64,000 bases of DNA from Nymphaea colorata (GCF_008831285.2 NC_045140.1:17916370-17980369); one strand, 5' to 3'; positions 10,580 through 24,649 are shown, counted from the first letter of the stretch. Translations and numbers: made by a program. Notes: generated by a model from the letters alone, not told the origin.

Positions 10580-13500
10580 CTACTTGCTGCCTTTGCTTCT
10601 ATTCTGCAGTTTGACGAGGGAAAAGTAGGACCCTCCCCTGGCTAACAGTGCACCATGGCTGCCTTTCTCCACCACCCTTCCATTCTCCAATACAGCAATG
10701 GTGTCACAGTTTTGGATGGTGGCAAGTCTATGCGCTACCACCACGCTGGTTCTACCCACCATGACTCTGTCCAGTGCTTCTTGTACAGCCTTCTCTGACT
10801 GGCTATCTAGTGCACTCGTAGCTTCGTCTAAAAGCAAGATGGCCGGGTTCTTCAGGATGGCCCTTGCGATGGCTATTCTCTGTTTTTGACCCCCTGATAA
10901 TTGAACCCCTCTGTCTCCGCACCATGTCTCGTATCCATCCTTAAGCGAGCCAATAAACTCGTGAGCATTAGCTGCCCGGGCTGCGTCCACGATCTCTGCT
11001 TCCGTCGCGTTCTCCTTACCATACGTTATGTTCTCCCTTATTGTCCCTGCAAACAGGGTCGGCTCTTGGCCAACCAGTGCTATGTGTTTCCTTAATGATC
11101 TCAGATTGTATGATCTTATGTCCCTGCCATCGATCCTTATCACGCCTTTGATCGGGTCGTAGAATCTCTCTATCAAACAGATGATCGTCGACTTCCCTGA
11201 CCCACTTTGTCCTACCAATGCGGTTGATTTGCCAACTTCTAGCTTTAGAGAGAATGATTTGAATATCATAATGTCTGGCCTGGATGGATACGCAAAGTCG
11301 ACATCCTTGAGCTCTATTTGTCCTTTGAGTGCTTCGGGCTTGTACCCCTCCGGATCATCGGGTTCGATCTTGGTGTACCTGTCAAGGATCGAGAACACCG
11401 TGCTCACTGCGTCTGCACCCTTGGCTAGGTCTGAGGTCATGCTGCCGGCGTCGGCTATGACTCTACCGGTGCTTATTAGAACAAAGAATGTCTGAAGAAG
11501 CTGCTTGGCGCCGATGTAGCCATCAGAAATGAGCCGGCCTCCATACCAGAAGTCAAGAGCCCAAGTGCAAGCCATTAAACTCTGGGATGTGCCCAGGCCA
11601 ACCCCGGCGTGCCAAGATTGTCTTGCACTTTCTCTGTTAGGTGCCTCTTGTGCAAGTTCGAACATGTTTAGAATCCTGGCTTGTGAGGAGAAGGCTGTCA
11701 CCGTTCGAAGATTTGACACTGCCTCTGCAGCCAACTTGCAGCTCTCGTCTTGTGATCGAATCGCCTTCTTCGACATGTTCTGCAGCAGAACTCTCCTTGC
11801 ATAGTAGCAAATTATAATTATGGGCTGCACTGCGATCATGACGATGGCGAGCCTCCACGCGATGACCAGACCCATGGTACAAGCTATGACCACGGCAGAG
11901 GCGGTTTGAACCAGGAGAGAGATTCTGTCACCGACTAAGGACCTCACCTACAAAAATTCAAGGCCAACGAAAATTATGAGCAAAAAGGCCAAACTTATAG
12001 TGCACTCTCATAGAATCTGTTCATCCATAGTCTTTGCAGGTGCATGAGTTGAATTTTTTTTTTTTAAGCCTTCATTAATTAGTACGTGAAGTATGATGTT
12101 ATATATCATGAACCCTTGACCAAGTTCATGAACTCCGCGCACTTTTTTTCATTGTTTTGGAAAGTGAAACATAGAAAAATTGGAGCGTACCACATTGGCA
12201 TCTTTGGCAAGTCTAGAGCATATGACTCCACTAGAGTTCTCGTCCTCATCGAACCAGCCAACCTCGAAGGTGAGAATCTTCGAGAGCATTCTCTCCCGAA
12301 TTCGTTTTGTTAGAGCCTCGCCCATGGCAGCAAAATTGTAGTGTTCAATTATATTGACTAGGAAGGAGAAGACGGCCAAGAAAACAAAAATAAGTGCATA
12401 AATTCGGACTTTGTTCTCGATCTCGCTGTGGCTGGGGAGGAAGAAGACCGATATCATGCTGCCCATCGCCAAGGCATAGGTAGGCTGTATGGCTCCAAAG
12501 GCAGTGGCTGCAATGCAGCCGGTGAGGGCCTCTTTCCACTCTGATCTGTTGATAAGCAACAACCTCTTGAATGAAGGCACAGAAACAGGCTCAGATGGGC
12601 TCACAACCATATCTGTTTGCGTCGATGCGGCTGAATCCATGGAGCTTGACCTGCTCAACCTTTGGATTCTACCGCTCATACTCCTACTTGTTGCACCTAT
12701 CAGGTTCTCTTGAGCCAACGAGTTCTGTCCTTCCTCCTTGTCCTTTGTCTTTTGCAATCTCACTAGTGAAGAATACAGCCCTTTCTCATCCTGGATCAAC
12801 GATTCGTGTGATCCAACTTCCATCACTTGCCCTCCTTGAACGACTGCTATTGTATCTGCATTACGGATCGTCGAAAGACGATGAGCAACGATGATGGTCG
12901 TCCGGCCTACTCTTGCCTGATCCAGGGCCTCTTGAACCACCCTTTCTGATTCTGAGTCTAATGCGCTGGTTGCCTCATCTAGGAGAAGGATCTTTGGCGA
13001 CTTGATTATGGCTCTAGCGATGGCAATCCTCTGCTTCTGGCCACCAGACATTTGGATGCCCCTCTCCCCAACCTATTCAATAATGTGCCAATTAGTTTTC
13101 TTTATTATCTATAACTACAACAAGTCTGGAGATATACATGCATGTGTGTGTGTGTGCATATGAGAGCGAGAGAGAGATGATGACAATATATATTGATTAG
13201 TCCACTACCTGTCCAAATGGGACCCAAACATATATTCATCTATCTCAGTTGGATCTTAAAATAAGTACGTAAGACAGACCACAATGGGTGCAACCATAAT
13301 GGCGATTATAGTCCACGCCTACCCGATGTACTTTATTGGATGTAGCATTTGTCAGACAACTTGACTATGGAATCCCATTTCATGCCAAAAAAACAAGGAT
13401 GGCACTTTAAGATAATAACATTTGGAAAAGATCTTCTTATGAAGCAAAATCAGTTTTGCTATACCATTAATGTTTGCTTTTGCTAATGTTTTGTTTAGAA

Positions 13501-16500
13501 GTTTAAAAAAATAAATGCTTATTTATGGAAAACCACCTTCTTGTAAAACTTCAAAATCATGCTCTTATTCCTCTAATATTGTGGCTTGCTTCAAGGTTTG
13601 AAAAGAATATCTACAATACACCATTAAATTCTAGTGTCACACTTGCCATCATTCGCAATTCAAAAGAGTAAGGCACCATTGCATGACAAAGCTCACGAAG
13701 TTTGAACATTGCATGTAAAAAGTGATTCATACATAAGTAATTTGAAGTTCAAATCTCGTGGTTGTTATCATGCTCTAGTTCATTATTTCTTTAAGCTGAA
13801 ATTGGTGGCAAGCATAATCTTTGAGATAAAGGTTGGGTCCACCTAAAGGTTGAAACAAGTCAACACCTTAGATGCATAAGGGGATGGCCATTAGAATTTT
13901 ATGCCTAACGCGGTTTTCACCCAACTAAAAAGGAAAAAGGAAAAAAATCCAGGAACTCCAAGATTTTATCTCGGGGAGGTTTTCCCATGAACATGATTCT
14001 TCGTTTTTCTTCTTTGAGCATAGGGCAAAAATATATTATTGTCGATAAGGTTGTTACCTGTGTATCGTATCCTTGTGGCAACTGAGAAATGAAAATGTGG
14101 GCGTTGGCAGCTCTGGCTGCGGCGTCAACTTCCTCTTCCGTAGCGTCTTCCTTGCCAAACCGGATGTTCTCTTTTATTGAGGTCGCAAACAGAGCTGGTT
14201 CTTGGCTCACCAAGGCCATCTGTAATCTGAGCCACTTGAGCTGCAGCTTCTTGATGCTCACCCCATCGAGGAAGATATCCCCACCCAGTGGGTCATAGAA
14301 CCTTTCGAGCAACGAAATCACGGTGGACTTGCCGGATCCACTGCCGCCAACTAGCGCAAGAGTCTCGCCTGCCGGAACCTTAAGGGAAAAATCCTCAAAT
14401 ATGGTTGTTCCTGGCCTTGATGGGTAGGCAAACTCCACGTTCTTGAACTCAATCTCACCCCTCACATCCTCTAGAACCTCTCCTCCCATGTTGTCTGAGT
14501 CGATCTCTGGGATTCTGCTGATCACCTCCATGATTCTTTCCCCTGCTGAACATGCCTCGGTGATGTACTTCATATTTGAAAGAGCTGTGCCAAGGGTCCT
14601 GTGCCAACAAAGAGAAAAGAAAAAAAATAAACACAAGATTAAGGAAGAACAACAAAAGGTTGAAAGGAAAAGGCACAGAGATGATACCTTATGTACTCTA
14701 AAGACGTTGCAAGGCTATCTTACACTAAAACTAGCATCTAGGTATCACTAGGTGCTAAAGCTAGTGCTTAGTGAAGAGATTTTTTCTTTTCTTTTGCCGT
14801 TTTAGAATGTATAAGCCAACAAAATATTTTTTATTTTTCTAAGTACGATCGTTACTTTTTTTTTCCCAAACAAATCGTGTTTTTTTAAACAATTATGTAT
14901 TCCAAGTATTTTTGCTATTTCCCCGATCTCATTCCATGCACGGAAATACAGCTGTATATGCAACAACTTGTGCTCTAAAGCAGCTTTCATTATCTTATTA
15001 TATATATATATATGTGTGTGTTTACTGTCATTAAACAAGCCCACACTGAAAAAAATACACTTGCACATAAGATATACAAGAACATTTTCTTGGCATACAT
15101 CTTATGCCAAGAACTATTTTTTCAGCTAAACACGGAAAAAATTGAATTCTCCCAACAATTGTTTATATATATGTGTGTGTTGTTGTCCCAACAATTGTTC
15201 CTGCTACTTTTCAAGTGGTGGAGGTAGGGGCGGGTACCGGGCCGAGCCGCCGGTGGGGGCTCGGTACCCAGCCTGGTACGGGCCCAGGCCCGATGGGCGG
15301 GCTCGGATCGACTCGATAGGGGCCCAATTCAGTCCGATTACACTTACAAAAAACCAGGCTGGGTTGGGCTGAGCCTGGAAATGGGTTTCAGGTATCGGGC
15401 CCAAGACCGGCCCAACCCGGTTCTTACTGGGGCCTGCCCGGCCCGATGCCCACCCCTGAGTGGGTGGAGGATACATGACCAGTACTATATCGCTCAGAAT
15501 TCACTAGATAAGAATGGTCCCTTTTAGAAAATCAAGTACATTTTTTTCATTTTCTTCTCATGCAGCAACATGGATTTCAGAAGAAAAACTCATTATTTAC
15601 ACTCTTAACATTGGCTGTCTTTTTGGGACATTTGTAATTGGCCTATCAACTTGTCGCATCAGATATTTTCAATAATGTGTATGTGTTTTTTTAGACATGG
15701 GAAGAACTAATGGCTCAGAATATTGCACCAAATTTTGGAAGTTAAGTATATATATACATATACATAGCAAAAGGAAGGGGAGAGAGAGAGGGAGAGGACT
15801 TACAGGCCACCAACCGCAATGGAGGCACCAACTGCAAAGACCGTCCCTCCATTAGCACCATGATACATGATTAATCTGCTGCCATACCAAACCATGAAAG
15901 ACCATATAGCGAATGTTATGCCATTGCTTCCAATGGCGAGACCCTTAGCGAAACCCTGCCTAATCCCCAGCTTCACCGAACCGTCCAGTGCTTTAGAGAA
16001 CTCAGCCATGGTTCTGCTCTCCCCCACAAAGGAATACACGGTCCTTATTGATGATATTGCTTGCTCTGCTATAACTGCTGCCTTGTTGTACTCCTCCAAC
16101 ATTTTTCTTGCTAGCCCTATGAGGATCCTCCCATACATCAATCCTGGTATTATTAGGACGACCACAGAAGGAAACGCCACCAAAGCCAACCTCCATAGCA
16201 ATACAAATGCTGTTATGTAACTCCCAATAAATGTTGATACATTCATTATCAGATTTGGTACCTGTTCATTGCAGGAAGACAAAAAATTAGAATGTAACAC
16301 AAGAAAAAAAGAAGGAAGGCGTGCTCCCTAGATTGGTGGCGCCGGACGAAATGTATGCCATTGACCAAAAAAGCCCACACTTCCAGTGCATCACTGCCAG
16401 ACGTGTATGTCTAAAGCTCATGTTGCAGGTCCACCTGCAAGTACCTTTTGTAATGTCACCCAGTGGACAGGACACCACAAAATTCAGAATCCACAAGGGC

Positions 16501-18467
16501 ATCTCTCCGGTAGAGAAAAGATGGACTCCTTTTAAAAGTAGAAAAAAATTCATGAGATTTACCAACTGAAAGCCTGCTACTGTGCTTGTGGACATTGCTT
16601 TTTCTTTTAACTTTTACTGATCTTGGGGACTAACCAAAAAGGAAAAGGAAAAGGAAAAGAAGAAAAAATTGTGAGTCTCTCTCAGTTTGCTTTCTTCCAT
16701 GAGTTCTCCACAGGAAAGGCAGTCTAGACAGAAAGTAATGCGCCTAATCTATTGAAGCACAAACAAAGAAGAAAAAAGAAAAATATTAGCTAATACTTTA
16801 TGATTGCATTAAAAGATATGATCTTTATCTACTGCATGTGTGTATTTGCTGATCCTCTCTGTTCGCCATGGAAGTTCATGATGCGGGATTGGTTGCTTTT
16901 TAAGGTTTGCGTTTTCTTTACAGAATATGTAGGCCCCTCTTGGGCATTGAGGAATGGTTACACATACATGGGTCCATCGAGCTGATGGCCCCAGAATTGA
17001 CCAGTTCCTCCACAAAACCCCATCTATCTCATCTCCATCGTTAATCGTGGAAGCCAATTATAAGATCTCAATGATCACTCATAATTAGGATATGATCTGT
17101 TTCAGAAAATGTTTTCGGTGCCAAAACGAAAAACACGATCTTCTTTTGTTTGCCAAAAAAAAAAAAATCGTTCAGAAAAGGAAAGATATGAACTTTTTCA
17201 CTTTCTTCTAACCATTTAAACAAACCATTCGATCACATTCTTATTTAGGTTCTTACGGAATCCACTTCATGATCATTTTACTTTCTTCACGGGGGGGGGG
17301 GGCGAATTTCTTGATTTTTGTACTTCGATATCCTTCTCCTTTTCAGGCTGGAGTCCCTTTAACCAAATGTAGGTATTCTTGTAGGACCTACCATACATTT
17401 GCCGTGTTCTAAAAAAAAAAAAAACTTATATGTTCTTGTAAATTATGGTCAATAACAGTATACATAAGCAGTGATGTGATTTCAAATCCAGAAGTTAATG
17501 AAGATTACCTTCTCCCTGAGGACATCTTGGATCACCAAACTGTCATTAGAAACATTGTTCACAACTTCCGATGAGCTCGACACCTTGAGATCAAAATATC
17601 CGACGTCTTGCCTTAGCACTGCTTTCAGATACCTGACCCTCATTCTGGACGCTTGTCTCTCTCCGGTTCTTGTCCAGCAGAAGCCCTCTTTAATGATCAC
17701 CAAAAACTTATGCATCTCAGTAACAAATCCCTAAAAATGCTTTTCTCTTTTAATATTGACGTGAATAAACAAAACCCAGAAAACTCTAAATTGCTGTTGT
17801 GTTTTAATATTGACGATGAAATGAAAGAACTCTAACGTAAAAGCAGTCTCTGTGGGTATACTTGTTTACTGGCGGCATCAGCATAGGTTTCATCAAATGC
17901 ATTACTTTTTGTGTATCTTACCGAGGAAAGAAGCGACCCAAGAACCGCACGCCATGTACAGGAGCATCAGGCAATTCTACATGGAAAAATAAACAAATCA
18001 TTGAATAGACGTCAGAACTTTTCTCCTTCCCAGAATCCAAAGAAATGGTTAATAGCAGTACCCAAAAGGGGAAAAAACGAAAAGTAATAGATATTGGGTA
18101 GCACTAGATTTCTGTTACATGCAGGAGCCATTGATGCAGAAAAAACCAACGGCCATGGACGATCAAGGAAATGAAGGGAACCATGAGGCGAAACTGAGGG
18201 TTCGGTGAAGGGTACCTGGTTGATTCTGCTGACGAAGACTGAGGAATCATTGGAAGGGCCATCGCCCAGGTTGTTCATGAACTTGCTCATGATCAACAGC
18301 ATCACAGGGAGGGTGATGCCGTCTCCCACGGCACCGATGAAGCCGAGGGCCATGAGAAACATATCTGCACCGTCCGCGTGCATGAAAAGGGTCCATATGG
18401 AGATGATGCCTTTGCTACTGCCCTTCCCTTTGGAGGCCTCTTCGTCTCCCTTTACGCTTCTCTCCAT
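10580..18467 (-). CDS. ABCB-type (MDR/P-glycoprotein) full ABC transporter, 7 exons
   Basis: Minus-strand exons 18467..18216, 17976..17922, 17687..17509, 16261..15804, 14598..14058, 13072..12191 and 11947..10580 join in frame through GT-AG introns into 1,244 residues, the normal length for a full ABCB protein. The order is TMD1-NBD1-TMD2-NBD2. NBD1: Walker A GGSGSGKS at about 399-406, signature MSGGQ at 503-507, Walker B LLLDEA from about 524, H-loop AHRLST. NBD2: Walker A GQSGSGKS at about 1035, signature LSGGQ at about 1139, Walker B LLLDEA at about 1160, H-loop AHRLAT. All catalytic motifs are intact. Sequence and exon layout match the Arabidopsis ABCB15-ABCB22 subgroup, membrane exporters some of which move auxin; the substrate here cannot be deduced. 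The start [10 protein letters not shown] was chosen because family members begin shortly before the FMHADG motif. Two small exons (55 and 179 bp) were found by frame and homology. NBD1 is split: Walker A in exon 5, signature in exon 6. Confidence 0.95.
12192..18215 (-). other. Introns of the ABCB gene
   Basis: Six introns: 17977-18215, 17688-17921, 16262-17508, 14599-15803, 13073-14057 and 11948-12190. Apart from the MITE in intron 4, a G(12) run near 17291 and poly-A/T tracts, they hold AT-rich sequence with no other gene. Introns 3, 4 and 5 are each about 1-1.25 kb. The coordinates span all introns; exons lie between them. Confidence 0.85.
15225..15458. mobile_element. GC-rich hAT-type MITE in ABCB intron 4
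   Basis: The left end TAGGGGCGGGTACCGGGCC and the reverse complement of the right end, CAGGGGTGGGCATCGGGCC, form imperfect terminal inverted repeats. The flanks are near-identical: agtggtggagg before the left end and agtgggtggagg after the right end, consistent with an old duplication of a few bases plus an indel. It has the same terminal family as the elements at 38175 and 62302. Being intronic, it does not interrupt coding sequence. Confidence 0.7.
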
Positions 18468-18524
18468 AGATTTTTGTAACAGCTCTTCAGCTCCTGCTGT
18501 ACATAGAACCAGCACCGCCTGTAT

Positions 18525-18532
18525 TATATATA
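18525..18532 (-). promoter_or_regulatory. Likely TATA box of the ABCB gene
   Basis: TATATATA on the minus strand, 58 bases before the chosen ATG at 18467. A start site ~30 bases downstream would leave a 5' UTR of roughly 28 bases. This supports the shorter N-terminus over the upstream in-frame extension, which would begin before this box. Confidence 0.5.
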
Positions 18533-21500
18533 GAGATTTTAAGGGGAGGGAGAGAGAACCAGAAGGTGGGTGTCCCTTGAATGAATACCTTACGTCAGCG
18601 AATTCTTGGAAACCAACTTGCTTAGAGGCCTTCACACGCGTCGCAAATGGCAAACGCCAATAAAGTCAAAAAAGCGTTTCTCTCTCCGGCTCTCTCTTTC
18701 TCCCTGTATAAATGACAGCAGAATATTTCGTTCACAGAGTTTCTTTTTTTTTTTTTGCAAAACAAATTTCACAAACGCATTCTCTGTTTGGAAACTATTC
18801 GATGCACAGATTTTATTTTTATGTGGATTGGAAATGCACAGCTTCTGTGTTTGAGGCTTATAATTTATGTTTGCTAGCCTCATAGTCATATCTCAAATCT
18901 CTGTTCGATATAAATACCAAGTCTACCATTGAAACAAACATGGATTTCACAACTTCGAACTTAAAATCCGAATCATATTGAAAATAACGCCAAATGTTTA
19001 TAATTGGAAGAGATTGAGCTATAGATGCGCAGTTTTAAGATATCTGTGGTAGCCTTGGATTTCAAAACGAAGGTATCAAAACATAGCCATAGAGTCTTTT
19101 GCTTTTAGATTTCATATCCCAAACTATCAAACATACCCACTAAAGTTTTTCCTTGTACAGTGACTTCCTCATTCTCTCTCTCTCTCTCTCTCTCTAGGAC
19201 AAACTTGATGTGAAGGCTCAAATTGCCACAAAGAACTATGGAGATGTTGGCACTGCCCTTTTGTTTTAACTGATATTTTTTTATTTCGACAAACATAAAA
19301 AGAATGTTTGATTTGAGAAGCATTGTGCAATATATAGCATGTCTCGTGTCACTTCACCTGAATTTTATGAGCATACGAAAGCTACCGCAATCGATGACAC
19401 AGTAAAACCTGCTGCCATGAGGTCTACGTGTTGAACCATAAAAGATTATGCGGATAAACTATATGTGACAACGACTGTGTAGGATATGTTCCGCAAGATC
19501 GGCTTCGTGGGCTCATACCTACGATCTTTGTCTTCAGATGTAACATGCATATAACGTATATGATCTGGTTTCCCATGCATTCGAATTTTTTAAGTTGTTG
19601 ACTTGTTTAAGCTCTTGAAAATGCTCGTGGTCCAGCTAGAAATTTCAAAAAATTACATTTAATCTTTCGTATGTGCGTGAGTGCGTGCGCAAGAAATAAC
19701 CTACCTGACCTCATATTTTATGTGTTTCAGAAGTTCAGGCGTGGAAAGATTTGTTGCTGCCTTGAAATGTTTCCAGTTAATGATAAATTTATTTTGAGTA
19801 TGTGTGAGCAATCATATTCATCTGTTTTGGAAACTTTTTTGGTGTGCCATTTTATACGTGCAGTCCATGATATATTTTTCTATTGAGAAGCGGTTGAAGA
19901 CAATTTTAAACTAAAATTGTCACTAATTAATATTTGGTGTCGTCTTTCGTTCATGATCATCCATCTTGCTCATCCAAACTTAGTCAAGCGCCCCAGTTTT
20001 TTGACCAAACTCTCTTGGCCAAACCGGCTCTTTTCAAAAAAAAAATAATAAAACAAAAGCTATATTTCTAAACAACAGTTCTTCAAGAATAACTAAATTA
20101 TGGGTCCAGCTTAATCTGATCTGAGTGTAAATCGTCTCTTTCTTTTGTTTTCTTTTTCTTTCTTAAAAGTTTTTCTGGGCAGGCATCAAGTTCAGTCCCC
20201 AGAAATCATTTTCGGACCCACGAGGCTCGATTCGGTGGGTCAGATGAGTACCCAATAAAATGAGTCCTGTGATTTGTCCCAATAGGTGCAACATGGGTCC
20301 TGGTCGGACTTGAGTTGGGTTCCATATGCACAGATGCATGTACTTTAAAAAGGTTGGAGAGTTTTGGAATATTGGAAACTGGTCTATAAATTTTGTACGT
20401 TACATAAGGAATTTAAGTAAGTTGAGTGAGCATATTGCTCCCTGATGTATATCTGGTTCTTCCACTGCTTAAAAGGACAGGAGGTATGTGTCAAAAGAAA
20501 AACGTGACACTCCCAAAAGAGATGTAATTTTGCGTCTTGTATTCTAGATTAATCTTCTATATTTACAGCAGATGCGAGGACATGAGGGCATGATCAGGTA
20601 TCTACTATCTAGGCTAGGCAAACGAGAGATTCTGTAATAAAAACAGATAAACTACTATGGCGACGCTAGTTTAAGTCTTGCCGTCTAAAATTCCAAAGTT
20701 ATGGCAAACATATTTGGATGACATCCCAAAGCCAATTTTTGAAGGTAAAAAATGGTTTTGCTTTTAAAATGTGATTTTAACAAGGTTTGGATGATAAAAC
20801 AAATGAGTTTTGCCAAAATTTATTTTTTCCAAAAGAGAGCGAAAGAAGCTGTTACCCCCAAATAAGTTGCAAAAAAATACATTTTAATCCTATTACTCAA
20901 ACACATAAGCCAGCTTTTTAAGACTGATTAAGAAACCACAAAAAAAAAAAAAAACTAGTCTTCACTAAACCAATAAAACCAGTTTTTGTAAGCGTGTTAA
21001 TGGAAACGGTACCTTAAAATCAGGGGCAGAGATAGAAATTGTTTACCAAGATTATCAAATTAAAGTCTTTAAATTTTAATTAAGGCTTAAATATCATTTT
21101 TTAAAAAATTTATATATAATAAGTAAAATTTTTTAAAATTTGTCCACTGTGAGCCTAACCTTGTGACCGATTTCTCAATAACAGCCACTCGCACATTGAA
21201 GTTAATGCTCGTGGACAAATGACTTGAATGCCCCTAAACTGGAAAAAAGAGAAGCTCAAAAAGTCTCCTTTTAAGAATAAAATTGGAAAAGCAAAAAATT
21301 GATTGAAAAACGACACAAATACCTTTTAAAAAGAATAAAAAAAAAAAAGAAGAAATATCTCTCGCAGGTCCGTGGTGGGCATGTGAGTGGTCGACCAGAA
21401 ATAGCGAGCATCAGCCTCGATCTGATAACCAACAGCCTTACGGGTAGCTTCTTAATTGTTCTTTTTCTTTCTTTCTTCGTGAGTTTCTGAAGAGAGAGTC

Positions 21501-23230
21501 TCTCATGTTAAGAAACTCAAAACCATCACGCAAGGATCCTATACTTGCCAAGGCTGCGAATCATTCTCTTGCTAATATCCCGAGGCTACCTGTTCGTAAA
21601 CTGTTTGAGGAAAGTACTAAAGGAATGCCCATTTCTTCTCCTAGTCTCATAATTACGCATGGTTTAATTCACCTTTGAACTACTGTATATGCACACTGGT
21701 GATTAATTGGTGGAGTGTGAGGTGCCATGTCTGCCATTCGTGAAAGCGTGAACCCAAGTTGAATCACAAGTATATTTATTGCTTCTTTTGGCTTTAGCTG
21801 CTTTCTATTGAGAAATGATAGCGTGAGAATTGTGTTGAGAGTACTATAATGTAGGAAAGAGTTTGCTGTCTCATCTATGATTTAATATGACTTGACGAAT
21901 AGGGAAGCTCGCTAGTGACTATAAATGGGAAGAGAATTCTCTTGAGGATAGGGATCACGTTCATCCATCATGTGATATCGATCGATCAAAATCTAGCTTT
22001 TCCATGTGCAACTCATGCTGCAGAACACTGTAGAAATGGTTCTCTGAACAATTTTCATCTGCCCAAAACTAAAGTCGAGAGAATGATTCTCATGACACCC
22101 AAACGAAGCAATCCCTTTTGGAAAACTGATCATTCAAGAGATGCGGATACGATGGCCATGTAACGCCTGCTCTTTTCCGTTGGTAGATCTGAAGTGGGTC
22201 GCATATGTTTGTCCAAAGAATGGCTTCTTAGTTGGATGACACTGTAGTAGTCGCACTCGATTGAGAAGTTGGTCGACGAGATATGAAGGGGACAGGATCG
22301 ATCGCAGAGTTCGTTGAACCGTCTTAGTCACACAGGAATCTTGATTCCACAGCCAAATTCCGTGCACTCTCCCTCGTCCACTCTCTCATGAAGAAGTGGA
22401 AGAGGTACAACATGTATGGCTTTCTTTTTTCCATTTGTTGGGATGCATAATTCAAGAGTGTACTGCTAAGAGCTGCTATTTATGCAGCACTCCACTAGCT
22501 TTAGGCCATAGCTTACTGCAGATCCAGCTTCATCCATTTATCTTTTGCAGGATCTCAAGAAAAGTCTCCTCATTGTTTCCCCGATCAGGGCCTGCCACTT
22601 AAAAAAATGCACTTTATCAAAAAGCATTGGTGCTTTCACGGCATGCATGAGATGTGCATTGTGCGGGAAACCATCCTTTTCATGCATTTGATTCCGGGCT
22701 ATGGGCCCTTCCTAGCTAGAGGTCTAGTAGGAGAAGAAATGGACAGCGTGCACTCACCTCACCTTGGCTCCTTGCTTTCACTCACGCACAGTCACACTAA
22801 ATCTCATCTCATGGTGACTTTGGTTAACTAGAATCGCTCAATTTCCTGATTCATCTTCACTATTCCAAAATTGATATGAACTTTTTTTTTTGGAAGCAAG
22901 AATGGCATACAGGTAGTCTGATCAATTATGATGAACAGTCAAGAAAAAAACAAGGAAGAAAGGTGTTGGCTTTTTCTAATTCATATTTTTTTTTCTTTGT
23001 TTTTGTGAGTTATCTGCTTTATATTCCACTGAACTAGAAAAATGCAACTAGTAGGCCTTACTCTGATAGAGTGAGCTGGATAACGTTGAATAGCCAAGAG
23101 CCATCATTCACTCATTATGTATAAATATAAGATAGATAGATAAAAAGAGGGAGAGATAGAGTTGAAGGCATGAAGGCACTGACAACTTTAGACTAAGAGC
23201 TTATGTCTGTGCATTATAACCCCGGCAAAG

Positions 23231-23395
23231 CTTCTTTCCCTTAGCTAGCACCTCCATGGACATGGACATGCAGAGCATCCAGACTACTTCACAGATGATG
23301 TAATTGTTTGCTTTTGCAGGGAGAGGTGGCCCGCAAAGGTAATAGTGGCTGCAAAAAAAGAAGGGAAGGTGCTAGCTGTGGCTAGGGAGAAAGGG
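23231..23395. repeat. Imperfect inverted repeat (possible hairpin)
   Basis: The left arm 'ttagctagcacctcc' (within 23231-23255) pairs with 'ggaaggtgctagct' near 23364-23377. Pairing resumes after a six-base bulge (agggagaaag against ctttccctt). The loop is about 110 bases. The size would suit a plant pre-miRNA or a small foldback element; no known miRNA sequence was recognised. Confidence 0.4.
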
Positions 23396-24645
23396 ATATC
23401 CCTCTCCTAGCTAGTGCTGTGGCTCTCCACCCTCATAACTAACTGGTTCTAACCCTCTGGTTGTGGGGGCTACCCTTATGGTCATTTTCAATTTTTCAGC
23501 ATATAATTGCTATCAGAACATGTTGGAAAGATATGATATAAAGAGTCGGATGAAATCGAAACATACTGCTTGGAGCGTGTTCAAATGACCAAAATACCCC
23601 TGAACAAGAAAAAGTGGTTTCGCTCACTATAAGAACGAAAGTAACAATGATCACATGAAATCGAACTATAGGGTCAAAATACTCTTGGGCGAAAAAAGGG
23701 CAAACACTCCCCGTAAGAACAAAAATAACAAGAGAATTAACACCTGGCCTTCGACCGCGTTCTGGTATGAGTTGTTGTTAATCAACAGCTTTTACTTTTT
23801 CAAACTAAAGTTCCAAAAAAATCTACAGAGAAAGATAGAGAGTTCCAAAACTAAAAGATAACAAATAACCGAAAACAAGAAGTGAATAAACGTTTGCTTC
23901 AGCCACTGGGATGTGTGCGTTTCTGATGAGAGAGAGATCATAGTGATGATATGACCGACGTATTTTTTTTTCTTTAATTTAACAACTCCAAAGAAACAGT
24001 GGGTTGATCTTATCGTTATTGTAGGTAATCATGTGAATGGGATTGAATGGATCACTAAATCTGCCGGAGTCTTGAGGTGACGCACAAGAGAAAGTAGTAT
24101 TCCTTTTTGGTGCATGGCCGTCGGTGACTTTTACCGGCAACGAAAATGGTGGAGGGCCAATGCTGACTATATTCACTCCCCCCGTGCACAGACCTTTAAT
24201 TTCTTTTCCCCTCTTCTTCCTTGGAGTGCCGATGACCAGGCTGTCCGCCAAAAATATAATATTATTTCAGTCACTCTCTTCACTCCACATATGACCTTTT
24301 CATAATCTTCTAAAACTTTCAGAAAAATTGGTGGTCTAAAAGCTTTTAAAAAAGCCATATATCTTGATTATCATAAAAAACATTTCAACTTGAAATCAGC
24401 TGGCTGTTGTGATTTCAATTTTCCCTCGTGGGTGTATTTGTTTTAGTGACACAATCATATAACGATGCATTTGATAGCCCAATATCTCAGATCCCAAGCT
24501 GGGCGAAATCTAGTTTTAACAAACGGATCTCACACCCCGGGATTTCAAATCTTCTGAAATCCATGGCTTTGCAATCGGAACCCCTCCCCCTCTCTCCCAG
24601 ATTGGTGACTCTTGAGGAAATTGATGCAAGAAGCACCACCCAAAC

Positions 24646-24649
<4 letters not shown>

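Noticed and set aside
18468-18653. Upstream in-frame extension of ABCB exon 1 (start at 18653)
   Set aside because: The extra residues are not found in the family, a TATA box lies inside the extension, and the ATG at 18467 gives the normal N-terminus.
22740-22830. 'gtgcactcacctcacc' region as a miR156-like precursor
   Set aside because: The mature miR156 sequence and a matching opposite arm are not present.
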